From a bacterium endosymbiont of Escarpia laminata (GTDB taxonomy: Bacteria; Pseudomonadota; Gammaproteobacteria; Chromatiales; Chromatiaceae): 64,000 bases of DNA. A program made the translations under genes and the position numbers. The notes below the pieces were generated by a model that was not told the origin of the DNA, made no database searches, and saw nothing but the letters and a program-made list of their open reading frames with translations. The DNA is taken from the NCBI GenBank assembly GCA_003660235.1, contig QGON01000062.1, positions 1-64,000 on the forward strand. The letters are read 5' to 3'. Positions 29,654 to 38,920 of this stretch are shown here, one piece after another (position 1 is the first letter of the stretch; each line of letters opens with the position of its first letter).

Positions 29654-30427
29654 ATGGCTGAGCGTGATCTGTTGCTGGAGGCCGATGGCGTCTGTATGAC
29701 ATTTGGCGGCCGTGAGGTGCTGCGCCACGTGAGCCTGGTCCTGCATCGGGGTGAGATTCTTACCCTGATCGGTCCTAATGGCTCCGGCAAGAGTACCCTG
29801 GTGCGTCTGCTGCTGGGTCTGCTCACGCCAACGGAGGGTGCTCTGCGTCGTGCGGATGGACTCCGTATTGGTTATATGCCGCAGAAGCTGCAGGTCGATG
29901 AGGTTCTGCCCCTCTCCGTCGCCCGTTTTCTGACCCTCACCGGCCGCTATGCGAAGGAGAAGGTGGCAGTGGTTCTGCGAGAGGTGGGTGCCGATCATGT
30001 GTCTGATCATCCCCTGCAGAGTGTGTCTGGTGGGGAGCTGCAGCGCGTCCTGCTGGCGCGAGCCCTGCTGCGGGAGCCGGATCTGCTGGTGCTGGATGAG
30101 CCGGTGCAGGGGGTCGATGTCAATGGTCAGGTCGCGCTCTACAACTTAATCGGCTGCATTCGTGACCAGCGTGGCTGTGGAATATTGATGGTCTCCCACG
30201 ACCTCCATCTGGTGATGGCCGCCACAGATCGGGTGCTCTGTCTCAACCATCATGTCTGTTGTTCGGGCACCCCTGAGGTGGTGACGCGTCACCCTGCCTA
30301 TCTGGATCTCTTCGGCGGCGCAGCCTTCGCTGTCTATTCTCACCATCACGATCATGCCCATGATCTGCATGGCAATGTGATCCCGGGGGACGAAGAGCAT
30401 TGCGAAACAGGTGACTCCGATGGATGA
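29654..30427 (+). CDS. znuC: zinc ABC transporter ATP-binding protein
   Basis: The 257-residue ATPase has Walker [10 protein letters not shown], signature [17 protein letters not shown], Walker [13 protein letters not shown], and the H-loop MVSHDLHLV. The C-terminal tail is histidine-rich ([14 protein letters not shown]), as in ZnuC. It energises zinc import through ZnuB. Its end overlaps znuB by eight bases. Confidence 0.93.
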   Translation: MAERDLLLEADGVCMTFGGREVLRHVSLVLHRGEILTLIGPNGSGKSTLVRLLLGLLTPTEGALRRADGLRIGYMPQKLQVDEVLPLSVARFLTLTGRYAKEKVAVVLREVGADHVSDHPLQSVSGGELQRVLLARALLREPDLLVLDEPVQGVDVNGQVALYNLIGCIRDQRGCGILMVSHDLHLVMAATDRVLCLNHHVCCSGTPEVVTRHPAYLDLFGGAAFAVYSHHHDHAHDLHGNVIPGDEEHCETGDSDG

Positions 30428-31214
30428 TTTTCTGCTGCGGGCTCTGCTGGCCGGGCTGGGTGTGGCCTGTCTGGCTGGACCGCTGGGGGCCTTTGTGGTC
30501 TGGCGGCGCATGGCCTACTTCGGTGAGGCGATGTCCCATACGGCCCTGTTGGGGGTGGGACTTGGACTGCTGTTGGGTGTGAGCACCCAGCTGTCGGTGA
30601 TGCTGGTGTCGGTGACGCTGGCGGTATTGCTGGTGGCGATGCAGCAGCAACGGCAGCTGGCGAGTGACACCCTGCTGGGTATCTTTGCGCATACTGCGCT
30701 CTCCCTGGGTCTGGTGCTGCTGGCCTTCATGGAGACGGTACGGGTCGATCTCATGGGTTACCTGTTCGGGGATATCCTTGCGGTTTCCACCCTCGATCTC
30801 TACTGGATCTATGGTGGCGGTCTGCTGGTGCTGATCGTACTGACGCTGATTTGGCGCCCACTGCTGGCGCTGACCGTGCATGAAGAGCTGGCTCGGGTCG
30901 AGGGGGTGCCGGTCACCCAGGTGCGCCTGCTGTTCATGATATTGATCGCCCTGGTGATTGCGGTATCCATGAAGATTGTAGGTATTCTGCTGATTACCTC
31001 CATGATGATCATACCGCCGGCTGCGGCCCGGCGATTTGCAGTGGGGCCTGAGCAGATGGCACTGCTGGCAGCGGTTATTGGGGCCGTTTCTGTTGCAGCA
31101 GGGCTCTGGGGGTCATTGCAATGGGATACGCCCACCGGCCCGTCTATGGTGGTTGCTGCGGGATTGCTGTTTGTACTGGTGCAGGTCTCCGGCCTGTTTT
31201 TCCAGAGAAAATAA
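30420..31214 (+). CDS. znuB: zinc ABC transporter permease
   Basis: The 264-residue membrane protein has seven to eight hydrophobic segments and the ABC-3 family sequences [30 protein letters not shown] and [14 protein letters not shown]. The ATG at 30420 ([12 protein letters not shown]) overlaps the znuC stop. A GTG at 30411 is an alternative. With ZnuA and ZnuC it forms the high-affinity zinc importer. Confidence 0.93.
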   Translation: MDDFLLRALLAGLGVACLAGPLGAFVVWRRMAYFGEAMSHTALLGVGLGLLLGVSTQLSVMLVSVTLAVLLVAMQQQRQLASDTLLGIFAHTALSLGLVLLAFMETVRVDLMGYLFGDILAVSTLDLYWIYGGGLLVLIVLTLIWRPLLALTVHEELARVEGVPVTQVRLLFMILIALVIAVSMKIVGILLITSMMIIPPAAARRFAVGPEQMALLAAVIGAVSVAAGLWGSLQWDTPTGPSMVVAAGLLFVLVQVSGLFFQRK

Positions 31215-31406
31215 GCATTTACTAATCCCACTGTTTTGGTTGGTATTTCAATAAGCTAGCTCAATAAGCGGATTTTATGATGCCAGATTGAAAATTGTTT
31301 GGCGTATCAGGGAGGAAAACCGTATTGTTTACCGCCCTGATGACCGCGTGTGCGTGATTTTTGGCCGAAAAGGCCGGCCACATGGGGGGATCAAACCATC
31401 TTCAGT

Positions 31407-31456
31407 AGTCCAGTCTGCATTGCAGGTCTCGACCGCATAAGGATGGAGACTGGACT
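31407..31456 (+). promoter_or_regulatory. inverted repeat in the aprBA leader
   Basis: AGTCCAGTCT (31407-31416) is perfectly complementary to AGACTGGACT (31447-31456) across 30 bases, and TAAAAAAG follows. It lies 75 bases before the aprB start. A smaller hairpin (GGCCGAAAAGGCC) lies near 31363. It could be an mRNA-stabilising stem or an operator; the sequence alone does not decide. No clear sigma-70 promoter was recognised in the 317-base gap. Confidence 0.45.
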
Positions 31457-31531
31457 TAAAAAAGTGCTTCTAAGCCGTGGCATTTTGCGGCGGCAGAAAT
31501 CACTGCAGTGAAACCTAGGAGAAATAAAACC

Positions 31532-32005
31532 ATGCCAACATTTGTGCGTACTGAGAAGTGCGATGGCTGCAAAGGCCAGGACAAGACCGCTTGCATGTAC
31601 ATCTGCCCTCATAACCTGATGAAGCTGGATATGGACGGTTCTGAGACCGGTCATGCCATGAAAGCCTTCAACCAGGAACCTGAGCAGTGCTGGGAGTGCT
31701 ACTCCTGCATCAAGATCTGCCCTCAGCAGGCGATCGAAGCGCGTCCCTACGCCGACATCGTACCCATGGGCGCCTCTGTACAGCCTCTGCGCGGTACTGA
31801 TTCCATCATGTGGACCATCAAGTTCCGCAATGGCACCATGAAGCGTTTCAAGTTCCCGATCCGCACCACGCCTGAAGGTTCTATCGATCCCTATGGTGAT
31901 ACGCCTGAAGCTGACTATGCGAAGATCGGCGACGTCGGTTTCTTCAATCATAATCAGCAGAACGGCTACCGCGCTGGCGATCCCAGCGAGCTGATCTGCA
32001 AATAA
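31532..32005 (+). CDS. aprB: adenylylsulfate reductase beta subunit
   Basis: The 157-residue iron-sulfur subunit has two [4Fe-4S] motifs: CDGCKGQDKTACMYICP near the N-terminus and CWECYSCIKICP about 35 residues later. A C-terminal tail (SIMWTIKFRNGTMKRFKFPIR and beyond) wraps AprA. The start at 31532 (MPTFVRTEKCDGC) follows an AGGAGA site. APS reductase run in reverse converts sulfite plus AMP to APS in sulfur oxidizers. Codon use is strongly biased, as in highly expressed genes. No aprM membrane-anchor gene accompanies it. Confidence 0.97.
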   Translation: MPTFVRTEKCDGCKGQDKTACMYICPHNLMKLDMDGSETGHAMKAFNQEPEQCWECYSCIKICPQQAIEARPYADIVPMGASVQPLRGTDSIMWTIKFRNGTMKRFKFPIRTTPEGSIDPYGDTPEADYAKIGDVGFFNHNQQNGYRAGDPSELICK

Positions 32006-32056
32006 GTCGGATTCAGACAGAATCTACAGAACTTGAATTAACTGAGGTATTTAGAA

Positions 32057-34051
32057 ATGGCTGAATTCGGTAATCCTGATGTCGTCGAAGAAGAGGTAGA
32101 CATCCTCATCATCGGTGGTGGCATGGGTGCATGCGGCGCCGCTTATGAGCTTGGTCCCTGGATCAAGGCTTCCGGTGCAGACATCAGCGTAAAGCTGGTT
32201 GACAAGGCTGCTATGGATCGTTCCGGTGCTGTTGCACAGGGTCTCTCCGCTATCAACACCTACATCGGTCCTGAGCAGGATCCTGCAGACTACGCCCGTA
32301 TGGTCTCCAACGATCTGATGGGTATCACCCGCGACGATCTGGCTTACGATCTGGGCCGTCACGTTGACGAATCCGTACATCTGTTCGAAGAGTGGGGCCT
32401 GCCCATCTGGAAGACTGATGAGAACGGCGAGCGTTTCGACGGCTCCAAAGGCATGACCTCCCTGAAAGACGGTGGCAAGCCTGTACGTTCCGGCAAGTGG
32501 CAGATCATGATCAACGGCGAATCCTACAAATGGATCGTTGCTGAGGCTGCCAAGAAAGCCTTGGGCATGGACAACATTGAAGAGCGTATCTTCGTTGTCA
32601 AGCTGGTTAACGACAAGAACGACAAGAACCGCGTTGCCGGTGCTGTTGGCTTCTCTGTTCGTGAAGACAAGGTTGTGGTCTACAAGTTCAAGGCCTGCCT
32701 GCTGGTTGCCGGTGGTTGTGTGAACATCTTCCGTCCCCGCTCTGTGGGTGAGGGTCAGGGCCGTGCCTGGTACCCCGTATGGAACGCCGGTTCCACCTAC
32801 ACCATGGCTGCCGAGGCCGGTGCCGAGCTGACCCTGATGGAAAATCGCTTTGTACCGACCCGTTTCAAAGACGGTTACGGTCCGGTAGGCGCCTGGTTCC
32901 TGCTCTTCAAGTCCAAGGCCACCAACGCCTTCGGCGAAGTGTACATGGATCGCAACAAGGAGATGCTGAACGACTATCCTCCTTACGGAGCGGCTGCCGT
33001 TCCCGCATCCTGCCTGCGTAACCACTTGATGCTCAAAGAGATGAAGGAAGGTCGTGGCCCCATCTGGATGGACACCGTTACCGCCCTCGCCAACCTGCGT
33101 GAGACCCTGACTCCTCGTGAGGTCAAGCATCTGGAAGCAGAGGCATGGGAAGACTTCCTCGACATGTGTATCGGCCAGTGCGGTATCTGGGCTGGTGAGA
33201 ACATCGAGCCTGAGAAGAAGAACTCCGAGCTGATGCCTACCGAACCCTACCTGCTGGGTTCTCACTCCGGTTGCTGCGGCATCTGGGTTTCCGGTCCTGA
33301 CGATGTTGGCGCGCCAACTGAAGAAGGGCACGCTGAAGCTGATAAGGTTCCTGGTCACCTGCCTTCTGGTTGGAACTGGGGCTACCGTGGCATGACCACC
33401 GTAACCGGTCTGTTCACCGCAGCTGACGGCGTTGGCGCCTCTGGCCACAAGTTCTCCTCCGGCTCTCACGCTGAAGGTCGCATGTGCGCCAAGTCCATGG
33501 TCAAGTTCGTCATGGACAACAAGGATTGGAAGCCTGAGCTGGATACTTCGGTTGATCAGCTGGTTGAAGAGATCTATCGCCCTGTTCGTACCTACCTTGA
33601 GCACAAGGATTACAGCACCGCGATCGATGTTAACCCCAACTACATCACTCCCAAGATGCTGCAGTTCCGTCTGCAGAAACTGATGGATGAGTACGTTGCC
33701 GGTGTTGCTACCTACTACACCACCAACGCCAACATGCTGGAAGTTGCCGAGGGCAAGCTGAGCGACCTCAAAGAGGACGCTCTGAGAATGCGTGCCAAGG
33801 ATCTCCACGAGCTGCTTCGTGCCTGGGAAAACTATCACCGCATCCTCACTGCGGAAGCCCACATGAAACACATCCAGTTCCGCCAGGAGTCCCGTTACCC
33901 GGGCTTCTACTACCGCATGGACAAGAACTTCGTGGACGAAGAGAACTGGCACTGCTTCGTGAACTCCATCTACAACAAAGAGACCAAAGAGTGGACCTGC
34001 TTCAAGCGCGCCCACGTTGATCTGGTCGACAAGTCCAAGCTGTTCAAGTAA
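32057..34051 (+). CDS. aprA: adenylylsulfate reductase alpha subunit
   Basis: The 664-residue flavoprotein binds FAD through DILIIGGGMGACGAAYELG. It carries the fumarate-reductase-like core seen in AprA (DRSGAVAQGLSAINTYIG; GYRGMTTVTGLFTAADGVGASGHKFSSGSHAEGR). The length is that of full AprA, and it lies 51 bases after aprB. With AprB it forms the cytoplasmic APS reductase. Electrons are expected to pass to the Qmo-type complex encoded about 5 kb downstream on the other strand. Codon bias is very strong. Confidence 0.98.
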   Translation: MAEFGNPDVVEEEVDILIIGGGMGACGAAYELGPWIKASGADISVKLVDKAAMDRSGAVAQGLSAINTYIGPEQDPADYARMVSNDLMGITRDDLAYDLGRHVDESVHLFEEWGLPIWKTDENGERFDGSKGMTSLKDGGKPVRSGKWQIMINGESYKWIVAEAAKKALGMDNIEERIFVVKLVNDKNDKNRVAGAVGFSVREDKVVVYKFKACLLVAGGCVNIFRPRSVGEGQGRAWYPVWNAGSTYTMAAEAGAELTLMENRFVPTRFKDGYGPVGAWFLLFKSKATNAFGEVYMDRNKEMLNDYPPYGAAAVPASCLRNHLMLKEMKEGRGPIWMDTVTALANLRETLTPREVKHLEAEAWEDFLDMCIGQCGIWAGENIEPEKKNSELMPTEPYLLGSHSGCCGIWVSGPDDVGAPTEEGHAEADKVPGHLPSGWNWGYRGMTTVTGLFTAADGVGASGHKFSSGSHAEGRMCAKSMVKFVMDNKDWKPELDTSVDQLVEEIYRPVRTYLEHKDYSTAIDVNPNYITPKMLQFRLQKLMDEYVAGVATYYTTNANMLEVAEGKLSDLKEDALRMRAKDLHELLRAWENYHRILTAEAHMKHIQFRQESRYPGFYYRMDKNFVDEENWHCFVNSIYNKETKEWTCFKRAHVDLVDKSKLFK

Positions 34052-34077
34052 GTCTTACTTGATAGCCTGATGGCGTG

Positions 34078-34112
34078 AAAAGTCCGGGTGTCGCAAGGCA
34101 TCCGGACTTTTT
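34078..34112 (+). terminator. rho-independent terminator after aprA
   Basis: AAAAGTCCGG at 34078 pairs with CCGGACTTTT at 34101, separated by a short loop, and a run of T residues follows. It ends the aprBA transcript. Confidence 0.9.
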
Positions 34113-34297
34113 TGCCTCTAGCGAGTCTGTAAATGAAGGACGGTAATCCTGTGTTATCAAGTGTTTCTCAACGCCTGTAAATTGTAGGGTAATCGGTATT
34201 CATTTGCGGATTATGATAATCCGATAGTCAATCAATATAGTCTGGCTGATTAGGGTTCGGCAGGCTCCTTTGCCGAATTGATCCAGCGGAGAGAAAA

Positions 34298-35188
34298 ATG
34301 AGCGAAAAGTTTGATATCCCTTTCAAAAGTGACCTGGTGCCAAATATTCTGGATCCGGGTACTAAGATCCAGTTTCAGTGCTCCAAGGGCATATCCTGTT
34401 TCAATGAGTGCTGCCGCCGCGCAGATATTCAGCTGATGCCCTACGACATCATTCGTCTGAAGGATAATCTGGGGATCAGTGGAACCGAGTTTTTGAAGAA
34501 TCACACGGTGCCGTTCGAGATGGATAAGGATGGCATACCCGGCGTTAAGCTGCGCACTGACGATGAGGGTGCCTGCCTGTTTGTCACCGATGAAGGGTGC
34601 AGTGTCTATGCTGACCGCCCCACCGCCTGCCGTTACTATCCGCTGGGTCATATGGCGCTGCACGAGGCAGGAGCGACTGAGGATGAAGCCCGGTATTTCA
34701 TGATCAAGGAGGATCACTGCATGGGGCATAACGAGGATCGAAAGATCTCTATCGATGCCTACCGTCGTGAGCAGGGTGTGGAGCAGTACGACCAGATCAA
34801 CCGTGAGTGGTTGCATCTGATGCTTAAAAAGCGCTCGGCGGGTCCCAGCATCGGCCGTCCTTCGGACACCAGTCTGCAGTTCTTCTTCATGTGTTCCTAT
34901 GATGTAGACCGGCTGCGCTGCTATGTAATGAATGACTCTTTCCGGGCCACTTACGACCTTGAAGAGGCTTTCTACGCGACTGTCGAAAAAGAGGACGTTG
35001 CCTTGATGCTGTTTGGTGCGCGTCTGCTCAAACAGGTACTGTTTGGCGACAAGACTATCCCGGAAAAAGCAGGGGCCTATGAAAAGCGCATGGCAGAGCG
35101 GGAGGATATCCTGAAGATGCGCCGCGAGGCCGAGGCGGAGATTCATCGCCAGAGGGAAGCGGAGAAGATGAAAGACGCGATCTCCTGA
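34298..35188 (+). CDS. YkgJ-family cysteine cluster protein
   Basis: The 296-residue protein has the zinc- or iron-chelating CxxxCxxCC-like cluster (FQCSKGISCFNECCRRADIQLMPYDIIRL). It continues with ACLFVTDEGCSVYADRPTACRYYPLG, the hallmark of the YkgJ family. The C-terminus is a charged helix (REDILKMRREAEAEIHRQREAEKM). Function is unknown. Its place between aprBA and the Qmo operon suggests a link with iron-sulfur enzymes of sulfur oxidation, which is inference. Confidence 0.85.
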   Translation: MSEKFDIPFKSDLVPNILDPGTKIQFQCSKGISCFNECCRRADIQLMPYDIIRLKDNLGISGTEFLKNHTVPFEMDKDGIPGVKLRTDDEGACLFVTDEGCSVYADRPTACRYYPLGHMALHEAGATEDEARYFMIKEDHCMGHNEDRKISIDAYRREQGVEQYDQINREWLHLMLKKRSAGPSIGRPSDTSLQFFFMCSYDVDRLRCYVMNDSFRATYDLEEAFYATVEKEDVALMLFGARLLKQVLFGDKTIPEKAGAYEKRMAEREDILKMRREAEAEIHRQREAEKMKDAIS

Positions 35189-35205
35189 GCGTTCCTCGAA
35201 TCCAG

Positions 35206-35234
35206 AAAAAGCCGCACAGATGTGCGGCTTTTTT
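35206..35234. terminator. bidirectional terminator between ykgJ-like gene and phhB
   Basis: AAAAAGCCGCACA faces TGTGCGGCTTTTTT across two bases. The A-run and T-run on opposite sides let it serve both converging transcripts. Confidence 0.9.
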
Positions 35235-35240
35235 GTTTCT

Positions 35241-35588
35241 CTAGGAGGCCGCAATCCGGTCGGTCTTTGCAGACATTATAAAATCGTTGCGGTGCAGTCC
35301 TTTGATTTTGTGGGACCACCAGGTCACAGTCACTTTGCCCCATTCAGTCAGCAGTGCAGGGTGATGCCCTTCAGACTCCGCCAGTTCACCGACCCGGTTC
35401 GTGAAGGCGACTGCATCAACAAAGTTATTGAAGGAAAAAGATTTTTCCAGTTGCATGATGCCGTCTCTGACCTCTATATTCCAATCTGGAATCATTTTTA
35501 TCAGACTGGCGAGTTCATTATCTGAAACCCTGGGTGCATCTGCCCTGCAGGCTTCGCAATGGACGCTTGTCAGCTCATTCGTGGACAT
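35241..35588 (-). CDS. phhB: pterin-4a-carbinolamine dehydratase
   Basis: The 115-residue protein carries the active-site sequence [21 protein letters not shown] and the C-terminal [15 protein letters not shown]. The enzyme recycles 4a-hydroxytetrahydrobiopterin after aromatic amino-acid hydroxylation. No hydroxylase is adjacent, which is common because the protein also occurs with molybdopterin functions. Confidence 0.92.
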   Translation of the reverse strand: MSTNELTSVHCEACRADAPRVSDNELASLIKMIPDWNIEVRDGIMQLEKSFSFNNFVDAVAFTNRVGELAESEGHHPALLTEWGKVTVTWWSHKIKGLHRNDFIMSAKTDRIAAS

Positions 35589-35701
35589 TTTTTACCGATC
35601 CTCTAATTTTGAGACTTCACAGGATGCGAATTATTCGATAGTTCTTGGAAGATAAATACTGTTATTGTTTATGGAATAGTCGAATTCAGATGGTAATCGA
35701 T

Positions 35702-37114
35702 ATGGCACGCAAACATGCGCTCATTGTTGATGACTCCAAAACTGCCAGAGAGGTGCTTGCAAAGCGTCTGGCTGGCTACGATATCGAGGTCGATACCGTA
35801 GAATCAGCCGGTGCCGCCATAGACTATCTCAGTGAGCATATTCCGGATGCGGTTTTCCTGGATTATGAGATGCCAGGTATGGATGGCTTTCAGGCCTTGA
35901 AAGCGATCAAGTCCAATCCCAATACGGCAGCGATCCCAGTGATGATGTATACCTCCAGAGCGGGAGGGTTGGCGATTGGTCAGGCGCGGGCACTAGGTGC
36001 GCTGGGAGTCCTGCCGAAGGAGTTGGAGACGCAGGATCTCGATGAAGTCATTCAGGCGTTACATCTCAACCCCAATCAGGATTCACTGGTCGCGCGTTAT
36101 ACACACGCAGTAGTGGGGGCTGTGAATGGTGGTGATGAAGTCAGGGCCGACGCAGAATATATCGATCGATTTCAGGGCCTGGTTGAACAGGTGGAGCAAT
36201 CACTTAAGCAGGGGGGCAGCCGTAAACAGATGGCGTTGCTGTTGGCACAACAGCATAAGTTGCTTTCAAAGAGCATGGCTGCGAATGCTGCAAGGTCATT
36301 GCGTTCCATGGAGCAGCAATTTTCCGAGGTGAATGAACGTCTGAATGATACTCAGCGATCGATTGCTGCGAGCCTTCCCAAAAAGGGGGGTATCCCAAAG
36401 TGGTTGCTGATGGTGTTCGCCGCCTGTCTGGCGATCTCGGCAACGGTATGGTTCTGGAATAACACTATCGACAGGACACAGAGGGATGTGGCGGAAAACC
36501 TGCTGCTGCTGGAGTCAGGGCGTAATATTCTGACAGAAAAAGTCACGCAAGTGGATGCGCTGATACAGCAGCAGCAAACAGCCATTGAGACGCTGAAAAG
36601 CAGCTTGGAGGATATAAAACAGGTTGGAACAGAAGCGCTACCGTTGCTTGAGTGGGCGGTCAATCGTGATTCGCGTTTCCCCTATGGCGAAGGGCCGTTT
36701 AGTGATAAGCGGGTCATCTGGCTGTCTCAGATCATCGATCATCTGGCTGCAGCAGGTTTTACCGGAACCGTAAGGCTGGTGGCCAACTATGGTAATTATT
36801 GTCTGAGCAGAAACGATCAGAGCCGGTTTGTGCCTGCTTTCGGAGAGACAATATTTGCAGACTGTGTGTTCGCCCGTGATCTGGCAGAAACCGAGGGCAA
36901 AAAGCAGGCGGTTCCAACGATCGGTTTTTCCAACTATCTGAATAATGCCCCTTCATTGATCAATGGAGATATATTCATCGAGTTGGAGGCGTCGGGGTTT
37001 GACGCGACGAAGGTGCCCTATCCAGAGCCCTATGCAGTGCAGGATGTCGCTGCCTGGAACCAGGTTGCCAGCCAGAACCAACGTATCGATATCAAACTGT
37101 TTGCGGCTGAGTGA
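35702..37114 (+). CDS. membrane-anchored receiver-domain protein with periplasmic C-terminus
   Basis: This 470-residue protein begins with a receiver domain (HALIVDDSKTAREVLAKRL; phospho-Asp in FLDYEMPGMDG; about 1-125). A cytoplasmic helical region (125-235) and one membrane helix (KWLLMVFAACLAISATVWFW, about 240-260) follow. A periplasmic coiled coil and a C-terminal domain of about 150 residues complete it. The end (FTGTVRLVANYGNYC ... NQRIDIKLF) is faintly like an OmpA/MotB-type peptidoglycan-binding fold, but lacks its usual motifs. It is paralogous to the 60059 gene in its first 120 residues. Receiver domains fused to a membrane anchor are uncommon. Starts at 35690 or 35645 are possible. 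Confidence 0.7.
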   Translation: MARKHALIVDDSKTAREVLAKRLAGYDIEVDTVESAGAAIDYLSEHIPDAVFLDYEMPGMDGFQALKAIKSNPNTAAIPVMMYTSRAGGLAIGQARALGALGVLPKELETQDLDEVIQALHLNPNQDSLVARYTHAVVGAVNGGDEVRADAEYIDRFQGLVEQVEQSLKQGGSRKQMALLLAQQHKLLSKSMAANAARSLRSMEQQFSEVNERLNDTQRSIAASLPKKGGIPKWLLMVFAACLAISATVWFWNNTIDRTQRDVAENLLLLESGRNILTEKVTQVDALIQQQQTAIETLKSSLEDIKQVGTEALPLLEWAVNRDSRFPYGEGPFSDKRVIWLSQIIDHLAAAGFTGTVRLVANYGNYCLSRNDQSRFVPAFGETIFADCVFARDLAETEGKKQAVPTIGFSNYLNNAPSLINGDIFIELEASGFDATKVPYPEPYAVQDVAAWNQVASQNQRIDIKLFAAE

Positions 37115-37191
37115 AACATGAAACCTGAGTCTTCAGCGGGTAGCTAAGCCACCGTTTTGCCGAAGGTGGCCTCAATCTATCGTTTTGAGTG

Positions 37192-37656
37192 CTACCGCGG
37201 CATCTTCGGCGGCATGGCTGGCGGCATCTCATATTTGTAGACGCCCAGATCAGTGAAGTGGCCACGCATGTCGATAACAATTTTTGTTTGGTGGCGATTG
37301 CCTTCACGGGCACGGACTGCATCGAAGAAGCTCTTGCGCATCTGGGCGCCAGCGCGGGTGTCCGGGTCGATACTGAAGACGATGTGTATGGGTTCGCCGG
37401 GACGATTCAGGGGGTGGGCGAGGGCGTGAACACGGTCATTGTGAACCGTGTAGACGATAACCTCCATCTTTTCGTGCAGGTAAGGTAGACGGATAGAGAA
37501 ACCGGACCCCAGCGCAATGTAGGCGATGATGAGAAACACGCAGGCACCCAGCAGAAAAGAGGCGAAGCTGCGTTTGGTGGCTATGACAGCCAAGCTTCCC
37601 CAGATGGCGAAAACAGCCAGCAGCAGATATTTCAGCGTTAGCGGGTCGGGGAACAT
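37192..37656 (-). CDS. membrane protein of an ExbB/ExbD-like operon
   Basis: The 154-residue protein has two N-terminal membrane helices (LKYLLLAVFAIWGSLAVIA and FLLGACVFLIIAYIALGSG). A hydrophilic domain of about 90 residues ends in a Pro/Met-rich tail (YEMPPAMPPKMPR). It starts directly after the stop of the upstream ExbD-like gene, so it is the third gene of the operon. The family is not recognised. Confidence 0.6.
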   Translation of the reverse strand: MFPDPLTLKYLLLAVFAIWGSLAVIATKRSFASFLLGACVFLIIAYIALGSGFSIRLPYLHEKMEVIVYTVHNDRVHALAHPLNRPGEPIHIVFSIDPDTRAGAQMRKSFFDAVRAREGNRHQTKIVIDMRGHFTDLGVYKYEMPPAMPPKMPR

Positions 37657-38274
37657 CTATTTGCTCTTTGTCCGGCTCTGCATCAGTGTGCTGTGGAAAA
37701 TATCAAATGGCTCAAATGATCTGCTATCCGGGACCAGTTTTTTATCTTCCATGGTGAAGGTCACGACGCCCCTCTCCTGCCCAGGGTAGTCCAGCGTCAT
37801 CACATCCTCGTATATCGGGATCATGAGCTTTCCCTGGCGATGCCGGATGGAGATGCGCACATCCACCGGCGTTTCGCCTTGGCCGTTGTCGGTGTAGTAG
37901 ACGATGGAGAAGCGATAGCGGCCATCGGGGATGCCGCGGGAGAAGGAAAACTCGTAGTTCAGGCCGGAATAGTCCACGTCGCGGCCAAGATCATCCCGCA
38001 CCAGGTTGAATATCTTGCCGAAGGGCATGGAGTAGCCGACCTTCTCTTCGCCTGGTGGATCGGTCCACAGGTCGATATCGGCAGGGCTGTCCGAGGCCCA
38101 GCTGATCTCGGCGATAATATCCCCTGCAGCCTTCTCTATCTCGGTCTGTGTGGTCTCCTGCTTGACCTCTATGAGAGGAATCAACAACACCACCAGGGTA
38201 AGCATCAGGAGCGCCAGCAGCATCAGCAGATCACGGAAAACAATGGACATGCTGTCTTCGCGCTGCCGGATCAT
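37657..38274 (-). CDS. ExbD-like protein with YfaP-like domain
   Basis: The 205-residue protein has a short cytoplasmic N-terminus and one membrane helix (DLLMLLALLMLTLVVLLIPLI), as in ExbD/TolR. The periplasmic part begins AEISWASDSPADIDLWTDPPGEEKVGY, which resembles the metal-site sequence of YfaP/DUF2135-like beta domains. The expected Asp in the membrane helix of ExbD is not evident, although Asp11-Arg-type residues precede it. It follows the ExbB-like gene by three bases. Confidence 0.6.
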   Translation of the reverse strand: MIRQREDSMSIVFRDLLMLLALLMLTLVVLLIPLIEVKQETTQTEIEKAAGDIIAEISWASDSPADIDLWTDPPGEEKVGYSMPFGKIFNLVRDDLGRDVDYSGLNYEFSFSRGIPDGRYRFSIVYYTDNGQGETPVDVRISIRHRQGKLMIPIYEDVMTLDYPGQERGVVTFTMEDKKLVPDSRSFEPFDIFHSTLMQSRTKSK

Positions 38275-38277
38275 GGC

Positions 38278-38769
38278 TTAATCCCTCTCTGAGGCAACCG
38301 CATGTGTGTTGGATTCGGCAGTTCTTTCGCCATACAGCAGCTTGCGAACCTTGTTCATGGCCTCCATCGTCATGGCTGCGGACAAGCCGATCATGGTGGT
38401 ATCGATAGCGAATGAGACGGTTTTCAGGAATCGCCCGATCTCGGCCGACAGGGTGGCTGAGTCATGCAGTGCGTCAACTTCAAGTCCGGCCAGCGCCATG
38501 GAAAACCCAAGAACCGTACCCAACATGCCAAGCCCGGTCGTCAGCCAGGACCAGAAGTGGTCATCGGCGTCACGCCCGGCGAAGGCAAAGGATTCGACCA
38601 GCACGACGATAGAGAGAATGATACAGAAGAACCACAGGGTCAGGATGTTGCCGAGAATACGATCCAGGTAGCCTTGGGTATAAAGCGTAACGAGCAGCGC
38701 CACAAGCGAGAACAGAAGGGCCAGTTCGATGAGTTTTGCCCAGGGAGCGGGGCTCGTTGGAGTGACCAT
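38278..38769 (-). CDS. MotA/TolQ/ExbB-like channel protein
   Basis: The 163-residue membrane protein has four hydrophobic segments. It carries the family motif GLGMLGTVLGFSMALAGLE followed by FLKTVSFAIDTTMIGLSAAMTMEAMNKV, the proton-channel helices of MotA/TolQ/ExbB. The ATG at 38769 is chosen since the upstream frame is basic and non-homologous. With the next two genes it forms a compact operon of unknown energised function. No TonB, Pal or OmpA-type partner is encoded alongside. Confidence 0.7.
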   Translation of the reverse strand: MVTPTSPAPWAKLIELALLFSLVALLVTLYTQGYLDRILGNILTLWFFCIILSIVVLVESFAFAGRDADDHFWSWLTTGLGMLGTVLGFSMALAGLEVDALHDSATLSAEIGRFLKTVSFAIDTTMIGLSAAMTMEAMNKVRKLLYGERTAESNTHAVASERD

Positions 38770-38863
38770 AAAGAGATGCCTGTGCGAAGGTTGCATTTCA
38801 CTATAGCATGGAGCGTTGATATCCTTTCGTCGCCTCAGGTGTCGTTTAGGGCCGGGCAAAAAA

Positions 38864-38885
38864 AAGCCCGCCGAAGCGGGCTTTC
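38864..38885 (-). terminator. rho-independent terminator after hdrB
   Basis: On the minus strand, AAAGCCCGCTTCGGCGGGCTTT has a UUCG tetraloop hairpin followed by a run of T residues, about 35 bases after the hdrB stop. It closes the qmoAB-hdrCB transcript before the ExbB-like operon. Confidence 0.92.
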
Positions 38886-38920
38886 TGTCTGCCCCATGTG
38901 GGGCGCTGGTGAAGGTCGGC

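Noticed and set aside
32051..34015. 654-residue open frame antisense to aprA
   Set aside because: It mirrors the strongly biased codons of aprA, has no family likeness, and the plus-strand product is certain.
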